This document shows, piece by piece, positions 1 to 9,080 of a stretch of 64,000 bases of DNA. Position 1 is the stretch's first letter; every line of letters starts with the position of its first letter. Below the pieces are notes generated by a model. That model did no database searches. It had not been told where the DNA came from and saw only the letters and a list, made by a program, of their open reading frames with translations. Made by a program: the position numbers and the translations under genes. This DNA is from Nitratireductor arenosus (lineage in GTDB: Bacteria > Pseudomonadota > Alphaproteobacteria > Rhizobiales > Rhizobiaceae): contig NZ_WPHG01000003.1 in the NCBI RefSeq assembly GCF_009742725.1, forward strand, positions 558,001 to 622,000, written 5' to 3'.

Positions 1-1244
1 TGTCCGCGCTGGGCGTACATCAGCACCGTGTCGACGGTGAAGGGATCGCGCTTCCACTTGAACCAGGGACCTTTCGGCCGGCCGGCGACATAGGCCGCGT
101 CCCAGCGCTTGAGCATGACGCCTTCGATCACCGGGTGCGGCGGCGCGCGCCGCAGGTCGTCAAGCGCGCTCCAATTGTCGAACCGGACCAGAGGCGACAG
201 GTCGAATTTCGGCGAGGCGAGCCCACCGACAAAACTTTCGAGCCTTTTGCGCCGTTCGCGAAAGGGCTTGTCGCGCAGCGACTCGCCCTCGATCCGCAAC
301 AAATCGTAGCAGCGGATGAAGGCCGGATGAGTCTCCATCGTGCGGGCCGAAACCGTCTTGCGGTTGAGCCGCTGCTGCAGGTCGGAAAAGCTGCCGGTCT
401 CGCCGTCGGGTCGGCCGACCAGCAACTCGCCGTCGAGCGTGGCCTCGAAGTCGAGATGATCGATTATGTCGGGAAAGGCGGCGGAGATGTCGTCCCCGGT
501 GCGTGAATAGAGCCGGGCACGGCCCTGTTCCGACGCCGCCTGCACGCGGATGCCGTCCCATTTCCATTCGGCCGCGTAGTCGCCCGGCTCAAGCGTCTCC
601 AGGTCGCGCGCGCCGACGGGATTGGCGAGCATCACGGGCTTGAACAGTGCCGGCGCGGTTGCCGGCGGTCGCTCCGCGCGCCCTTCGAGCCAAGCGAACA
701 GGCCGAGATAAGGCGGCGCCAGCCCGTGCCACAATTCCTCGATCTCGGCGATGTCGACGCCGCCCATCGCGGCAAGCGCCTGTTTTGCGCTGCGCGCCGA
801 CACGCCGATCCTGAGGCCGCCGGTGGCGAGCTTGATCAGCGCGAACCGGGCCGAGGCGTCGAGCCGGTCGAGCAGGCCGGCGAAGACGGTCGCACCGCGC
901 ACGCGTCCGGCCGCCATCAACGCCTCGACCGCCTCGTTAAGCCGGGGCGACGCGCCGTCGGGCGGCTCGTCCGGCGCCGGCCACACCAGCGAGACGGTTT
1001 CGGCGAGATCGCCGACATAATCGTAGGAATAGGCAAACAGCACCGGGTCCATGCGTTCGCCGATAAGGCCGCGCAGCATGGCCGGCTTGACGCCGGGAAT
1101 GTCGAGATCGCCTGTCAGTGCCGCCAGCGCCAGGCCGCGGTCGGGATCGGGCGTCGTTGAGAAATAATCGACCAGCAGCCTGAGCTTGGCGTTGCGCGAC
1201 GGCGTCAGCACGAGCCGGTCGAGCAGTTCGGCGAAGCGGTCCAT
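1..1244 (-). CDS. ATP-dependent DNA ligase, repair-cassette type (3' end beyond window)
   Basis: Seals nicks in duplex DNA using ATP through a covalent lysyl-AMP intermediate. The frame reads MDRFAELLDRLVL at the start. It reaches the nucleotidyltransferase motif KWDGIRVQ near residue 222, whose Lys is the expected adenylation site, then DGELLVGRP and an EGVMLKR-like motif V before leaving the window. About 414 codons are present; relatives are about 530 residues, so the OB-fold end is missing. It is the ligase of the four-gene set known as TIGR04120-TIGR04123 (ligase, helicase, exonuclease, phosphoesterase). The start ATG overlaps the exonuclease stop by one base (TGATG), which implies translational coupling. 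The family call is secure; the substrate in this organism is inference. Confidence 0.93.
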   Translation of the reverse strand, partial: MDRFAELLDRLVLTPSRNAKLRLLVDYFSTTPDPDRGLALAALTGDLDIPGVKPAMLRGLIGERMDPVLFAYSYDYVGDLAETVSLVWPAPDEPPDGASPRLNEAVEALMAAGRVRGATVFAGLLDRLDASARFALIKLATGGLRIGVSARSAKQALAAMGGVDIAEIEELWHGLAPPYLGLFAWLEGRAERPPATAPALFKPVMLANPVGARDLETLEPGDYAAEWKWDGIRVQAASEQGRARLYSRTGDDISAAFPDIIDHLDFEATLDGELLVGRPDGETGSFSDLQQRLNRKTVSARTMETHPAFIRCYDLLRIEGESLRDKPFRERRKRLESFVGGLASPKFDLSPLVRFDNWSALDDLRRAPPHPVIEGVMLKRWDAAYVAGRPKGPWFKWKRDPFTVDTVLMYAQRG

Positions 1245-2254
1245 CAGTCGCCCTCGTCTTCGTAACCGACAAGGTGGAGCGGCCGGGCCTTGATGCCGTT
1301 GAGTTCGCACCAGCGCACCAGCGCTTCCTCGCGGCCATGCGTGACCCACACCTCGCTAGCGCCGGTCTCGCCGATCGTGTCGATCAATTCGTCCCAGTCG
1401 GCATGGTCCGACAAAATCAGAGGCAACTCGACGCCGCGCTGTTTTGCGCGCTGGCGAATCCGCATCCAGCCGGACGCGAAGGCCGATACGGGGTCGGGAA
1501 AGCGCCGCGCCCAGCGCTCGGCGAAGGCGGCCGGCGGGCCGATCACGATCTTGCCGGCGAAACGGCCGGGGTCGCCGTCGTCGACGGTCGCCGGCGCGAG
1601 CGGACCGAGCGCGATGCCGCGGCTTTCGTAATAGGCGCACAGTTTTTCCAGCGCGCCGTGGATGTGGATGGGGCCGTCATGACCGGCGGCGCGCAAAAGG
1701 GCAATCACGCGCTGCGCCTTGCCGAGCGAATAGGCACCGACCAGATGGGCGCGTTCGGGGAATTGAGCCACCGATTTGATCAGGCGAACGATCTCGCCCC
1801 GGTCGTCGGGATGGCGGAAGACCGGCAGGGCGAAAGTGGCTTCGGTAATGAAGACGTCGCAGGCGACCGGCTCGAAGGCCCGGCAGGTCGGGTCGCGCCG
1901 GCGCTTGTAGTCGCCGGAGGCAACGATGCGCAGCCCGTTCTTTTCGACCGCGATCTGGGCCGAGCCCAGCACATGGCCGGCGGGATGAAACGAGACCCGT
2001 ACCCCGCCGAGCGTCGTCGTCTCGCCCAGCCTGGCGGCCTGGGTGCTGGCGGCGAAGTTGGCACCGTAGCGCAGCGCCATGATGTCGAGCGTCTCTTGCG
2101 TGGCCAGAACGGCCTGATGGCCGGCGCGTGCGTGGTCGGCATGGCCGTGCGTGATCAGCGCGCGTGCGACCGGCCGCACCGGGTCGATGAAAAAATCCCC
2201 GGCCGGGCAATAAAGCCCCTCAGGGCGCGGATGAAGCAGGTCCGAGGCGCGCAT
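1244..2254 (-). CDS. DNA-ligase-associated exonuclease (MBL fold)
   Basis: A 336-residue metallo-beta-lactamase-fold nuclease of the ligase-associated exonuclease family (TIGR04122). The di-metal motif HGHADH is at about residues 36-41, followed by ARAGH. A further metal-ligand segment (PAGHVLGSAQI) and HADWDE and VTHGREE near the C-terminus fit the SNM1/CPSF-like arrangement. It is the first gene of a minus-strand pair and overlaps the ligase start by one base. It diverges from the methyltransferase-helicase-PdeM set across a roughly 110-base gap that must hold both promoters. Family members characterised in Pseudomonas process DNA 3' ends; that role here is carried over from the family. Confidence 0.92.
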   Translation of the reverse strand: MRASDLLHPRPEGLYCPAGDFFIDPVRPVARALITHGHADHARAGHQAVLATQETLDIMALRYGANFAASTQAARLGETTTLGGVRVSFHPAGHVLGSAQIAVEKNGLRIVASGDYKRRRDPTCRAFEPVACDVFITEATFALPVFRHPDDRGEIVRLIKSVAQFPERAHLVGAYSLGKAQRVIALLRAAGHDGPIHIHGALEKLCAYYESRGIALGPLAPATVDDGDPGRFAGKIVIGPPAAFAERWARRFPDPVSAFASGWMRIRQRAKQRGVELPLILSDHADWDELIDTIGETGASEVWVTHGREEALVRWCELNGIKARPLHLVGYEDEGD

Positions 2255-2367
2255 GCGGGCAAGATAGCGCGTTGCCGGCCCGGTGGAAGCCCGTGGAAAA
2301 ATCCTCTTGCCAAAGCTGGAAGGCCGATGGATAAGCCTCGCCCGCTTTGGCGGTTATGGAAAACCGA

Positions 2368-3345
2368 ATGGCCGTATCCCGTTTCTCTTCCGGAGACCGC
2401 GTCGCCGACCGGCGCGCGGACTATGCCTCGATGCTGTGGGATATGGGCGACCGGGCCGCCGCCATCGATCTGATGGCCGACGCGCTGGCGCTAGCGCCCG
2501 GCTGGGCGCCGGGCTGGTTTCGGCTTGGCGAGATGCGCGAGGAGACGGGCGAGCTTTCCGGCGCGACCGAGGCCTGGACCGAGGCGCTGCGGCTCGAGCC
2601 TTGCGACCGCATGGGCGCCAGCCTCAAGCTTGGCCTGATCGGGGCAGCGCAGGGGATCGAGGCTGCGCCGGCCGCCTTCGTGGAAACGCTGTTCGACCAA
2701 TATGCGGACCGTTTCGACGTTTCACTGGTGGAAAAGCTTGGCTACCGGGTGCCCGACCTGATCGCCGACGCCCTCGCCGGTCTCGGCGCGAGCGCTTTCG
2801 CGCATGTCGTCGATCTGGGCTGCGGCACCGGCCTGATGGGCGAGAGGTTGCGTGGCTGCGCCAGCTTCCTGGAAGGCAACGACATTTCCCGGGCCATGCT
2901 GCGCAAGGCCGAAGCAAAACGGTTCTACGATCGTCTCGACCGCGTCGATCTTTCCGTCATGGCGCCCGGGGCGCGGCGGGCGGACCTTGTCGTCGCCGCT
3001 GACGTGCTGATCTATCTCGGCGCGTTGGAGCGGATCGTGTCGGTGGTCGCGGACATGCTGAAGCCGGACGGGCTGTTTGCCTTTTCGGTCGAGCTCCATG
3101 ATGGCCCGGAGCCGATGGTGTTGCGGCCATCGCGGCGTTTCGCGCATGCCCCGCATCATGTCCGAGCCCTGTTGACGCGCAGCGGTTTCGACCTCCTCTC
3201 CATCGAGGAGACGGAGTTGCGGCGCGATCGCGGCGAAGCCGTCGCCGGCCTGATCCTCGTCGCGCGCCGTATTGCCTCCGCCGACGCCATGGAACAGCTC
3301 GACGATCCCCACGCCGCCGTGCTCGGTCGCTCGTTGGTGCGATAG
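2368..3345 (+). CDS. TPR-containing SAM-dependent methyltransferase
   Basis: Predicted soluble methyltransferase of about 325 residues. The N-terminal 80 residues carry a tetratricopeptide-like pair (DRRADYASMLWDMGD, then AAIDLMADALALAPGW). The catalytic half begins near residue 130 with VVDLGCGTGLMGERL, a SAM-binding motif I. ISRAMLRKAE follows as motif II and DLVVAADVLIYLGAL as the post-I/acidic region. The acceptor is unknown. The gene stands between the divergent ligase/exonuclease pair and the helicase, so it may be transcribed with the helicase 39 bases downstream. In-frame alternatives are ATG 2356 and TTG 2347; ATG 2368 was preferred because the conserved-looking SSGD-ADRRADYA segment begins just after it. 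No strong Shine-Dalgarno decides the choice. Confidence 0.82.
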   Translation: MAVSRFSSGDRVADRRADYASMLWDMGDRAAAIDLMADALALAPGWAPGWFRLGEMREETGELSGATEAWTEALRLEPCDRMGASLKLGLIGAAQGIEAAPAAFVETLFDQYADRFDVSLVEKLGYRVPDLIADALAGLGASAFAHVVDLGCGTGLMGERLRGCASFLEGNDISRAMLRKAEAKRFYDRLDRVDLSVMAPGARRADLVVAADVLIYLGALERIVSVVADMLKPDGLFAFSVELHDGPEPMVLRPSRRFAHAPHHVRALLTRSGFDLLSIEETELRRDRGEAVAGLILVARRIASADAMEQLDDPHAAVLGRSLVR

Positions 3346-3384
3346 CGGCTTGGCGGCCAATTCGTTCTGGTTTAGTTCTGGCGT

Positions 3385-5907
3385 GTGAGCGAACAAATCG
3401 GCCTTTTCGACGGCGACATCGCCGCGCGCCTGCCCGAACCCTTCCTGCGCTGGTTCGCCGAGCGCGGCTGGGCGCCGCGCCCGCACCAGATCGAGCTTCT
3501 GGCCCGCGCCCGGGGCGGGGCCTCGGTGCTCTTGATCGCGCCCACCGGCGCGGGCAAGACGCTGGCCGGCTTCCTGCCGAGCCTGACCGGGCTCGCAGCC
3601 CGTGCGCCCCGCAAGCCCGGCGCTGCTTTTCGCGGCGTGCACACGCTCTACATCTCGCCGCTCAAGGCGCTCGCCGTCGACATCGAGCGCAATCTGGGCA
3701 AGCCGGTCGCCGAGATGGGTCTGCCGATCGCCATCGAGACGCGCACCGGCGACACGCCCACCCACAAGCGGCAGCGCCAGAAACACGTCCCGCCCGACAT
3801 CCTGCTGACGACGCCCGAGCAATTGGCGCTGTTGATCGCATCCGCGGATGCCGAACGGTTTTTTGCCGGACTGCGTTATGTCGTGTTCGACGAACTGCAT
3901 TCGCTGGTCGTCTCCAAGCGCGGCCATCTCTTGTCGCTCGGACTGGCGCGGCTGCGCCGGCTTGCTCCGGACCTGCAGACCATCGGCCTGTCGGCGACGG
4001 TGGCCGACCCCGACGCGCTCGGGCGCTGGCTGGTGCCGCAGCAGCCGCCCGGCCGCATGGCCGATCGCATCGCGGTCGAGGGCGGGGCCAAGCCGGAGAT
4101 CACCATTCTCGCCTCCGACGAGCGCGTGCCCTGGGCCGGCCACTCGGCGCGCTACGCCGTTCCGGACCTCTACCAGGCGATCCGCGGCCACAACACAACG
4201 CTGTTGTTCGTCAACACGCGCAGCCAGGCCGAGATCCTGTTTCAGGAATTGTGGCGCGTGAACGAGGATGGCCTGCCGATTGCGCTGCATCACGGCTCGC
4301 TCGATGTCGGCCAGCGTCGCAAGGTGGAAAAGGCGATGGCAGACAACGCCCTGCGCGCGATCGTCGCCACCTCCACCCTCGATCTCGGCATTGACTGGGG
4401 CGATGTCGACCTGGTCGTGCATGTCGGCGCACCCAAGGGCGCCAGCCGGCTCGCCCAGCGCATCGGTCGCTCCAACCATCGCATGGACGAGCCGAGCCGC
4501 GCCATACTCGTTCCGGCCAACCGCTTCGAGGTGATGGAATGCCGCGCCGCGCTGGAGGCCAATTATCTCGGCGCTCAGGATACGCCCCCCTTGCTCGACG
4601 GCACGCTCGACGTTCTTGCCCAGCACGTTCTGGGCGCGGCCTGCGCGACGCCGTTTTCGGCCGACGCGCTGTTTGACGAGATCCGCACCGCCGCTCCCTA
4701 TGCCGCGCTCGACCGCGCCACGTTCGACAAGGTGGTCGATTTCGTCGCCACCGGCGGCTACGCACTCAGGAGTTACGAGCGCTATGCACGCATCCGCCGG
4801 ACCAAGGACGGATTGTGGCGCATCAGCCATCCGCGCGTCGCCCAGCAATATCGGCTGAATGTCGGAACGATCATCGAGGCGCCGATGCTCAATGTGCGTT
4901 ATGTGCGCGCCGGTCGCGGCACGGCCTCGCGCGGCGGACCGGTTCTGGGCAAGGTCGAGGAATATTTCCTGGAGACCCTGAGCCCCGGCGACACGTTCAT
5001 GTTTTCCGGCAAGGTGCTGCGTTTCGAAGGTATCCGCGAGAACGAGGCCTATGTGTCCAACGCCGCCGGCAACGACGCGATGGTTCCCTCCTATGCCGGC
5101 GGCAAGTTTCCGCTGTCGAGCTATCTCGCCGACCAGGTGCGCGGCATCGTCGCCGATCCGGCGCGTTGGCAGGCCCTGCCGTCGCAGGTCGCCGACTGGT
5201 TGCGCCTGCAGCGCGACAAATCGGTGCTGCCGAAACGCAGCGACCTCCTGGTAGAAACCTTCCCGCGCGGCGACCGTCATTACATGATCGTCTATCCGTT
5301 CGAGGGACGGCTCGCGCACCAGACGCTCGGCATGTTGTTGACGCGCCGGCTCGAGCGCGCCCGTGCCCAGCCGCTCGGCTTCGTCGCCAGCGAGTACGCG
5401 CTGGCGATCTGGGGGCTGCGCGACATGGGCGGCATGATCGGATCGGGACGCCTGCCACTGGCGAACCTGTTCGACGAGGACATGCTGGGCGACGATCTCG
5501 AAGCCTGGCTGGCCGAAAGCTGGCTTTTGAAGCGCACCTTCCGCGCCTGCGCGGTGATTGCCGGGCTGATCGAGAAGCGCTATCCCGGCCAGGAGAAGTC
5601 CGGCCGCCAGGTGACCGTATCGGCGGATCTGATCTACGACGTCCTGCGCGCCCACGAGCCCGACCATATCCTGCTGCGCGCGACCCGCGCCGATGCCGCC
5701 GCCGGGCTGCTCGACATTCACCGGCTTGGCGAAATGCTGTCGCGGATCCGCGGGCGAATCGTGCATAAGCATCTGGATCGCGTTTCGCCGCTCGCAGTGC
5801 CCGTCATGCTGGAGATCGGGCGCGAGCCGGTGGCGGGGGAGGCCAGCGACGTGTTGTTGTCGGAGGCCGCCGGCGATCTGATCGAGGACGCGATGGGACC
5901 GACATGA
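3385..5907 (+). CDS. DNA-ligase-associated DEXH-box helicase (Lhr-like)
   Basis: An 840-residue superfamily-2 helicase of the ligase-associated Lhr family (TIGR04121). Motif I is APTGAGKT near residue 52. TPEQLALLIAS follows, then motif II as DELH near 169, motif III SATV, and motif VI as QRIGRSNH near 360. The C-terminal half matches the winged-helix and Lhr-core extension. It begins with GTG; the preceding bases give only a weak ribosome site. The stop overlaps the pdeM start (ATGA), so the two are translationally coupled. The likely job is 3'-5' unwinding of damaged or RNA-DNA duplex for the linked ligase and nuclease, as inferred from family members. Confidence 0.93.
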   Translation: MSEQIGLFDGDIAARLPEPFLRWFAERGWAPRPHQIELLARARGGASVLLIAPTGAGKTLAGFLPSLTGLAARAPRKPGAAFRGVHTLYISPLKALAVDIERNLGKPVAEMGLPIAIETRTGDTPTHKRQRQKHVPPDILLTTPEQLALLIASADAERFFAGLRYVVFDELHSLVVSKRGHLLSLGLARLRRLAPDLQTIGLSATVADPDALGRWLVPQQPPGRMADRIAVEGGAKPEITILASDERVPWAGHSARYAVPDLYQAIRGHNTTLLFVNTRSQAEILFQELWRVNEDGLPIALHHGSLDVGQRRKVEKAMADNALRAIVATSTLDLGIDWGDVDLVVHVGAPKGASRLAQRIGRSNHRMDEPSRAILVPANRFEVMECRAALEANYLGAQDTPPLLDGTLDVLAQHVLGAACATPFSADALFDEIRTAAPYAALDRATFDKVVDFVATGGYALRSYERYARIRRTKDGLWRISHPRVAQQYRLNVGTIIEAPMLNVRYVRAGRGTASRGGPVLGKVEEYFLETLSPGDTFMFSGKVLRFEGIRENEAYVSNAAGNDAMVPSYAGGKFPLSSYLADQVRGIVADPARWQALPSQVADWLRLQRDKSVLPKRSDLLVETFPRGDRHYMIVYPFEGRLAHQTLGMLLTRRLERARAQPLGFVASEYALAIWGLRDMGGMIGSGRLPLANLFDEDMLGDDLEAWLAESWLLKRTFRACAVIAGLIEKRYPGQEKSGRQVTVSADLIYDVLRAHEPDHILLRATRADAAAGLLDIHRLGEMLSRIRGRIVHKHLDRVSPLAVPVMLEIGREPVAGEASDVLLSEAAGDLIEDAMGPT

Positions 5908-6611
5908 ACTTGGCAGCCAGGCCACAGGACGCGACGCTGCTCGCCGACCTCAACGGCGAGGCGGCGTTGCTCGACCATCGCGGGGCACTGTTCTTGCCCG
6001 ACCACCGCCTGCTGGTGGTCTCGGACCTGCATCTCGAAAAGGGCTCGGCCCTGGCCCGCCGCGGCGCGTTGTTGCCGCCCTACGATTCCGCCGCCACCTT
6101 GTCGCGACTGGCCACGGTCGTCGAAGAGTACCGGCCCGAGATCGTCGTCAGCCTGGGCGACAGTTTTCATGACGGCTGGGGCGCCGAGCGCATGCCCGAC
6201 CCGTTTCGCGCGCAATTGCTGGCGCTGATCGACGGCCGCGACTGGTTCTGGATCGCGGGCAATCACGATCCCGAGCCGCCGGCCGGCCTGCCCGGATCGA
6301 CGGTGCGCGAAGTCGCCGTCGGGCAGCTGGTCTTTCGCCACGAGCCGACCCGCGGCGACGCGGCCGGCGAGGTCGCCGGCCATCTCCACCCCGGTGCGCG
6401 GATCGTGCGGCGCGGGCGTTCGGTGCGACGGCGCTGTTTCGCCACCGACGGGAGGCGGCTGGTAATGCCGGCCTTCGGCGCCTTCACCGGCATGCTGAAC
6501 CTGCGCGAGCGCGTGCTGTGGGATCTGTTCGAGCCCGCGCGCCTGCGCGCCCACATGCTTGGGACCGATCGGGTCTATCCGATCGCAGGCGCCGTGCTGC
6601 GCCCAGGCTAG
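5904..6611 (+). CDS. pdeM: DNA-ligase-associated metallophosphoesterase
   Basis: A 235-residue calcineurin-like phosphoesterase (TIGR04123 family). The metal-binding motifs appear in order: SDLHLEKG (DxH), SLGDSFHDGW (GDxxHD), IAGNHDP (GNHD), FRHEP and AGHLHP. The GDSFHD and GHLHP spellings are typical of the ligase-associated subgroup rather than of generic MPE proteins. It overlaps the helicase stop by four bases and completes the repair cassette. Expected activity is metal-dependent phosphodiester hydrolysis on nucleic acid ends; the natural substrate is not settled for the family. Confidence 0.92.
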   Translation: MNLAARPQDATLLADLNGEAALLDHRGALFLPDHRLLVVSDLHLEKGSALARRGALLPPYDSAATLSRLATVVEEYRPEIVVSLGDSFHDGWGAERMPDPFRAQLLALIDGRDWFWIAGNHDPEPPAGLPGSTVREVAVGQLVFRHEPTRGDAAGEVAGHLHPGARIVRRGRSVRRRCFATDGRRLVMPAFGAFTGMLNLRERVLWDLFEPARLRAHMLGTDRVYPIAGAVLRPG

Positions 6612-6624
6612 GACGAGGACGGCT

Positions 6625-7098
6625 CTACGCGGTCGCGAGCAAGGCGACCACCATCGCGCCGACGATCAGGATCGTCGCGACAAGCCGGGCGCGGGCGAAC
6701 CAGGCGGGCGCCCGGCTTTCATGCGCGGCAAACGCGTCCCAGGCGCCTTGCGCGGCGAAGGCGACGGCAAACAGCGCGAAGGCATAGGGCGTGGGGACGA
6801 AAAAAAGCGCCAAGCCGATAAACAGCGCCAGGACGCCGGCCGGCAGGTCATACGGCCCGGTCTTTTCCCCATGCGCGCTTGCCGCCTGCACCGCGATCCC
6901 CCAACGTGAGCCGCCGGCAAAGCACAGCATCAGCGCCGCGTAGGTTTTCAGAAGATCGATGGTCGTGCCGCGCCAGGGATGATCGTCGGCGATCCCCGCA
7001 AGCCAGAGGGCAAGCGCGACGAACGGCGCCAGGGCGAGCGCGGACAGCAAACGGAAGCTGCGGGGCGGTGGCACGGGCTGGTCGTCTGGATCGGACAT
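6625..7098 (-). CDS. DUF3429 family membrane protein
   Basis: A small 157-residue protein with about five hydrophobic segments (for example ALAPFVALALWLAGI, TYAALMLCFAGGSRWGIAV and AGVLALFIGLALFFV). The central FAGGSRWGIAV resembles the conserved core of DUF3429 inner-membrane proteins. Function is unknown. It converges on pdeM with 13 bases between the stop codons and lies 30 bases downstream of the TIGR02186 gene, so it could be read from that transcript. Confidence 0.8.
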   Translation of the reverse strand: MSDPDDQPVPPPRSFRLLSALALAPFVALALWLAGIADDHPWRGTTIDLLKTYAALMLCFAGGSRWGIAVQAASAHGEKTGPYDLPAGVLALFIGLALFFVPTPYAFALFAVAFAAQGAWDAFAAHESRAPAWFARARLVATILIVGAMVVALLATA

Positions 7099-7128
7099 CG
7101 GGTGCTCCGGCCTCTTGTCGGGGGAACG

Positions 7129-7956
7129 TCAGTCGCGCCGGAAGACAATACGCCCAAGCCAGCCGGTGAACACCGCCAGAACGGCAGCGAAAATCCCGTA
7201 AAACAGGCTGTATTCATGGGCGAAACGGAACACGCTTTGCTCGAAACCGGCTTTCAAGATGACGAGCTGGGCGGAGTTTTCCTTGATGAAGATGCCGTTG
7301 CGGAACAGGAAGGCGCGCGCCTTGTGGGTGCCCACCGGCACGTTGGGGGCGAGCGTCAACGTGGCGCGGAAAAGGCTTTGCGTCAGGAACTGCACGCCGC
7401 CGATGCGTTCCGAATAGAGGCCCGTCGTCTTCTTGAGTTGCCTGAGCGCGGCCTCGAACTCCTTGATGGTGGCCGTGTCGACGTCCCTGTCGAGCGGTTC
7501 GATGTAGATGTTGTCGGCGCCGAGCGCGAGTTGGCGGTAATTGATCGGATCGGTGATGTCTTGCGGAACCCGAGTCGTGGCGACGGAATAGGAGACCGGC
7601 ACATTCACGAATATCTCGGACTGGGTGTTCATCCAGACGCCGAGGATGCGCTGCTTGCGTCGGACCATAACCGGACGGGCCGGTCCTTCCAGCACGACGA
7701 TGACATCGTAGCGCCCCTGCCTGTTGATCAGCGGATCGGCATTGTCGAGCGCGCCGAAGATCGTCAGATCGGCACCGGAAAAGTCCGAAGTGATCGAAAT
7801 TCTGTCCGTCGACAGGCCGATTTGGATACTTTCAGCATTCGTCGGCGGTGCCGGTGCCGCGCGCGGCACCGGCCCTTGCGCGCGCGCGGATGCGATCGCC
7901 AGCAATAGCAAAAGCACGGTGGCGGCGGAAAGGGTCGAGCACCGCATCATTGTCAC
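7129..7956 (-). CDS. TIGR02186-type membrane-anchored protein
   Basis: A 275-residue protein with an N-terminal signal sequence (LLLLLAIASARAQ) and a C-terminal membrane anchor (LFYGIFAAVLAVFTGWLG) followed by a short basic tail (RIVFRRD). Between these is a large extracytoplasmic domain with no catalytic motif that I recognise. The family is defined by sitting directly after a TauE/SafE transporter. Here the GTG start overlaps the tauE stop (GTGA), so the pair is made as a unit. A partner role in sulfite, sulfonate or other anion handling is guessed from context only. Confidence 0.82.
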   Translation of the reverse strand: MTMMRCSTLSAATVLLLLLAIASARAQGPVPRAAPAPPTNAESIQIGLSTDRISITSDFSGADLTIFGALDNADPLINRQGRYDVIVVLEGPARPVMVRRKQRILGVWMNTQSEIFVNVPVSYSVATTRVPQDITDPINYRQLALGADNIYIEPLDRDVDTATIKEFEAALRQLKKTTGLYSERIGGVQFLTQSLFRATLTLAPNVPVGTHKARAFLFRNGIFIKENSAQLVILKAGFEQSVFRFAHEYSLFYGIFAAVLAVFTGWLGRIVFRRD

Positions 7957-8876
7957 GACGCCCCCAGTGCCGACAGCGAGTAGAGGTTGGGCGGGCGCAC
8001 GAACAGGTCGTAGGCCAACCGGAGCGCGACGGCGAGCACCAGAGAAGCAAGCAGGGCGCGCAACTGCTCGCCGCGCAGCTTCTGTCCGGCCTTGGCGCCG
8101 TATTGCGCGCCGGCGACGCCGCCGACCATCAACGCCATGGCCAAAATGATGTCGACCGTCTGGTTGGTGGTGGCGTGGACGATGGTCGTATAGGCCGAGA
8201 CGACAACGATCTGAAACAGCGACGTGCCGATGACGACATTGGTCGGCACTTTCAAGAGGTAGATCATTGCCGGCACCATGATGAAGCCGCCGCCCACGCC
8301 CATGATGGAGGCCAGAAAGCCGATCGCCGCGCCGAGCACCAGCACTGGAATGATGCTGACGAACAGCTTCGAGGCGCGAAAGCGCATTTTGAGCGGCAGA
8401 CGGTGGATCCAGTTGTGCTGACCGGGTCTTTTCAGGTTCGGGTTGATGCCGCGCCGCGCATTGCGGATGGCGTGGACGCTTTCCACGAACATCATGCCGC
8501 CGACCGTACCGAGCAGGACGACATAGAGCAGCGACACGAAGAGGTCGAGCTGTCCCATCTGTCGCAACAGCGAAAAGACGTAAATGCCGAGCGTCGAGCC
8601 GACGATGCCGCCCGCAAGCAGCACCGTTCCGAGCTTCATATCCAGCGTCCCGCGCTTGAAATGCGCCAGGGCGCCGGAAAACGAAGAGGCCACGACCTGA
8701 TTGGCGCCGGTGGCAACCGCGATCGCGGGGGGGATATTGTAGAAGATCAGAAGCGGCGTGATCAGGAAGCCGCCGCCGACGCCGAACAGCCCGGACAGAA
8801 AGCCCACCGCCGCGCCCATCGCCAGGAGCACGAAAACGTTGACTGACATTTCAGCGATGGGAAGATAGATGCCCAC
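7953..8876 (-). CDS. TauE/SafE family anion exporter
   Basis: A 307-residue inner-membrane protein with about eight transmembrane segments and the internal duplication of the family. FLSGLFGVGGGFLITPLL in the first half is echoed by FLASIMGVGGGFIMVPAM in the second. Family members move sulfite, sulfoacetate or related anions out of the cell. The GTG start fits the usual family N-terminus (xIYLPIAEMSVN). It is the first gene of a two- or three-gene unit with the TIGR02186 and DUF3429 genes. A second, less similar TauE lies at 26840-27610. Confidence 0.88.
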   Translation of the reverse strand: MGIYLPIAEMSVNVFVLLAMGAAVGFLSGLFGVGGGFLITPLLIFYNIPPAIAVATGANQVVASSFSGALAHFKRGTLDMKLGTVLLAGGIVGSTLGIYVFSLLRQMGQLDLFVSLLYVVLLGTVGGMMFVESVHAIRNARRGINPNLKRPGQHNWIHRLPLKMRFRASKLFVSIIPVLVLGAAIGFLASIMGVGGGFIMVPAMIYLLKVPTNVVIGTSLFQIVVVSAYTTIVHATTNQTVDIILAMALMVGGVAGAQYGAKAGQKLRGEQLRALLASLVLAVALRLAYDLFVRPPNLYSLSALGAS

Positions 8877-8905
8877 GCGAAGAACTCGACCGATCTGCCT
8901 GAGAC

Positions 8906-8933
8906 AAGAGCCTGATTTGGCTCTTACATTATC
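8906..8933 (-). promoter_or_regulatory. Candidate -10 and operator-like inverted repeat before tauE
   Basis: On the minus strand a GATAAT -10 candidate (8933-8928) is followed three bases later by a perfect 7-bp inverted repeat, AAGAGCC and GGCTCTT, at 8906-8912 and 8919-8925 with a 6-base loop. The repeat would cover the start of transcription about 30 bases before the tauE GTG. It could bind a repressor or fold at the mRNA 5' end. No regulator gene is adjacent. Confidence 0.35.
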
Positions 8934-9080
8934 GTAGGAAGCTTAAGGTGTTCTTGCGCCGACATTGAGGCCATGTCAAACGCCGCACCACGCCCGAACC
9001 GGCAAATCGAGCCGTCGGGGAGGACGGCACGACCGCGGGCCTGTCCATTTCGCCGAAAAACGGCCTGAGGGCGGGAAGGC

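Noticed and set aside
2722-5925. A minus-strand open frame of more than 1000 codons opposite the helicase and methyltransferase genes
   Set aside because: Its translation is rich in Gln, His, Arg and Gly with no family resemblance. It mirrors the codon use of two well-supported genes; GC-rich genes often leave one antisense frame open.
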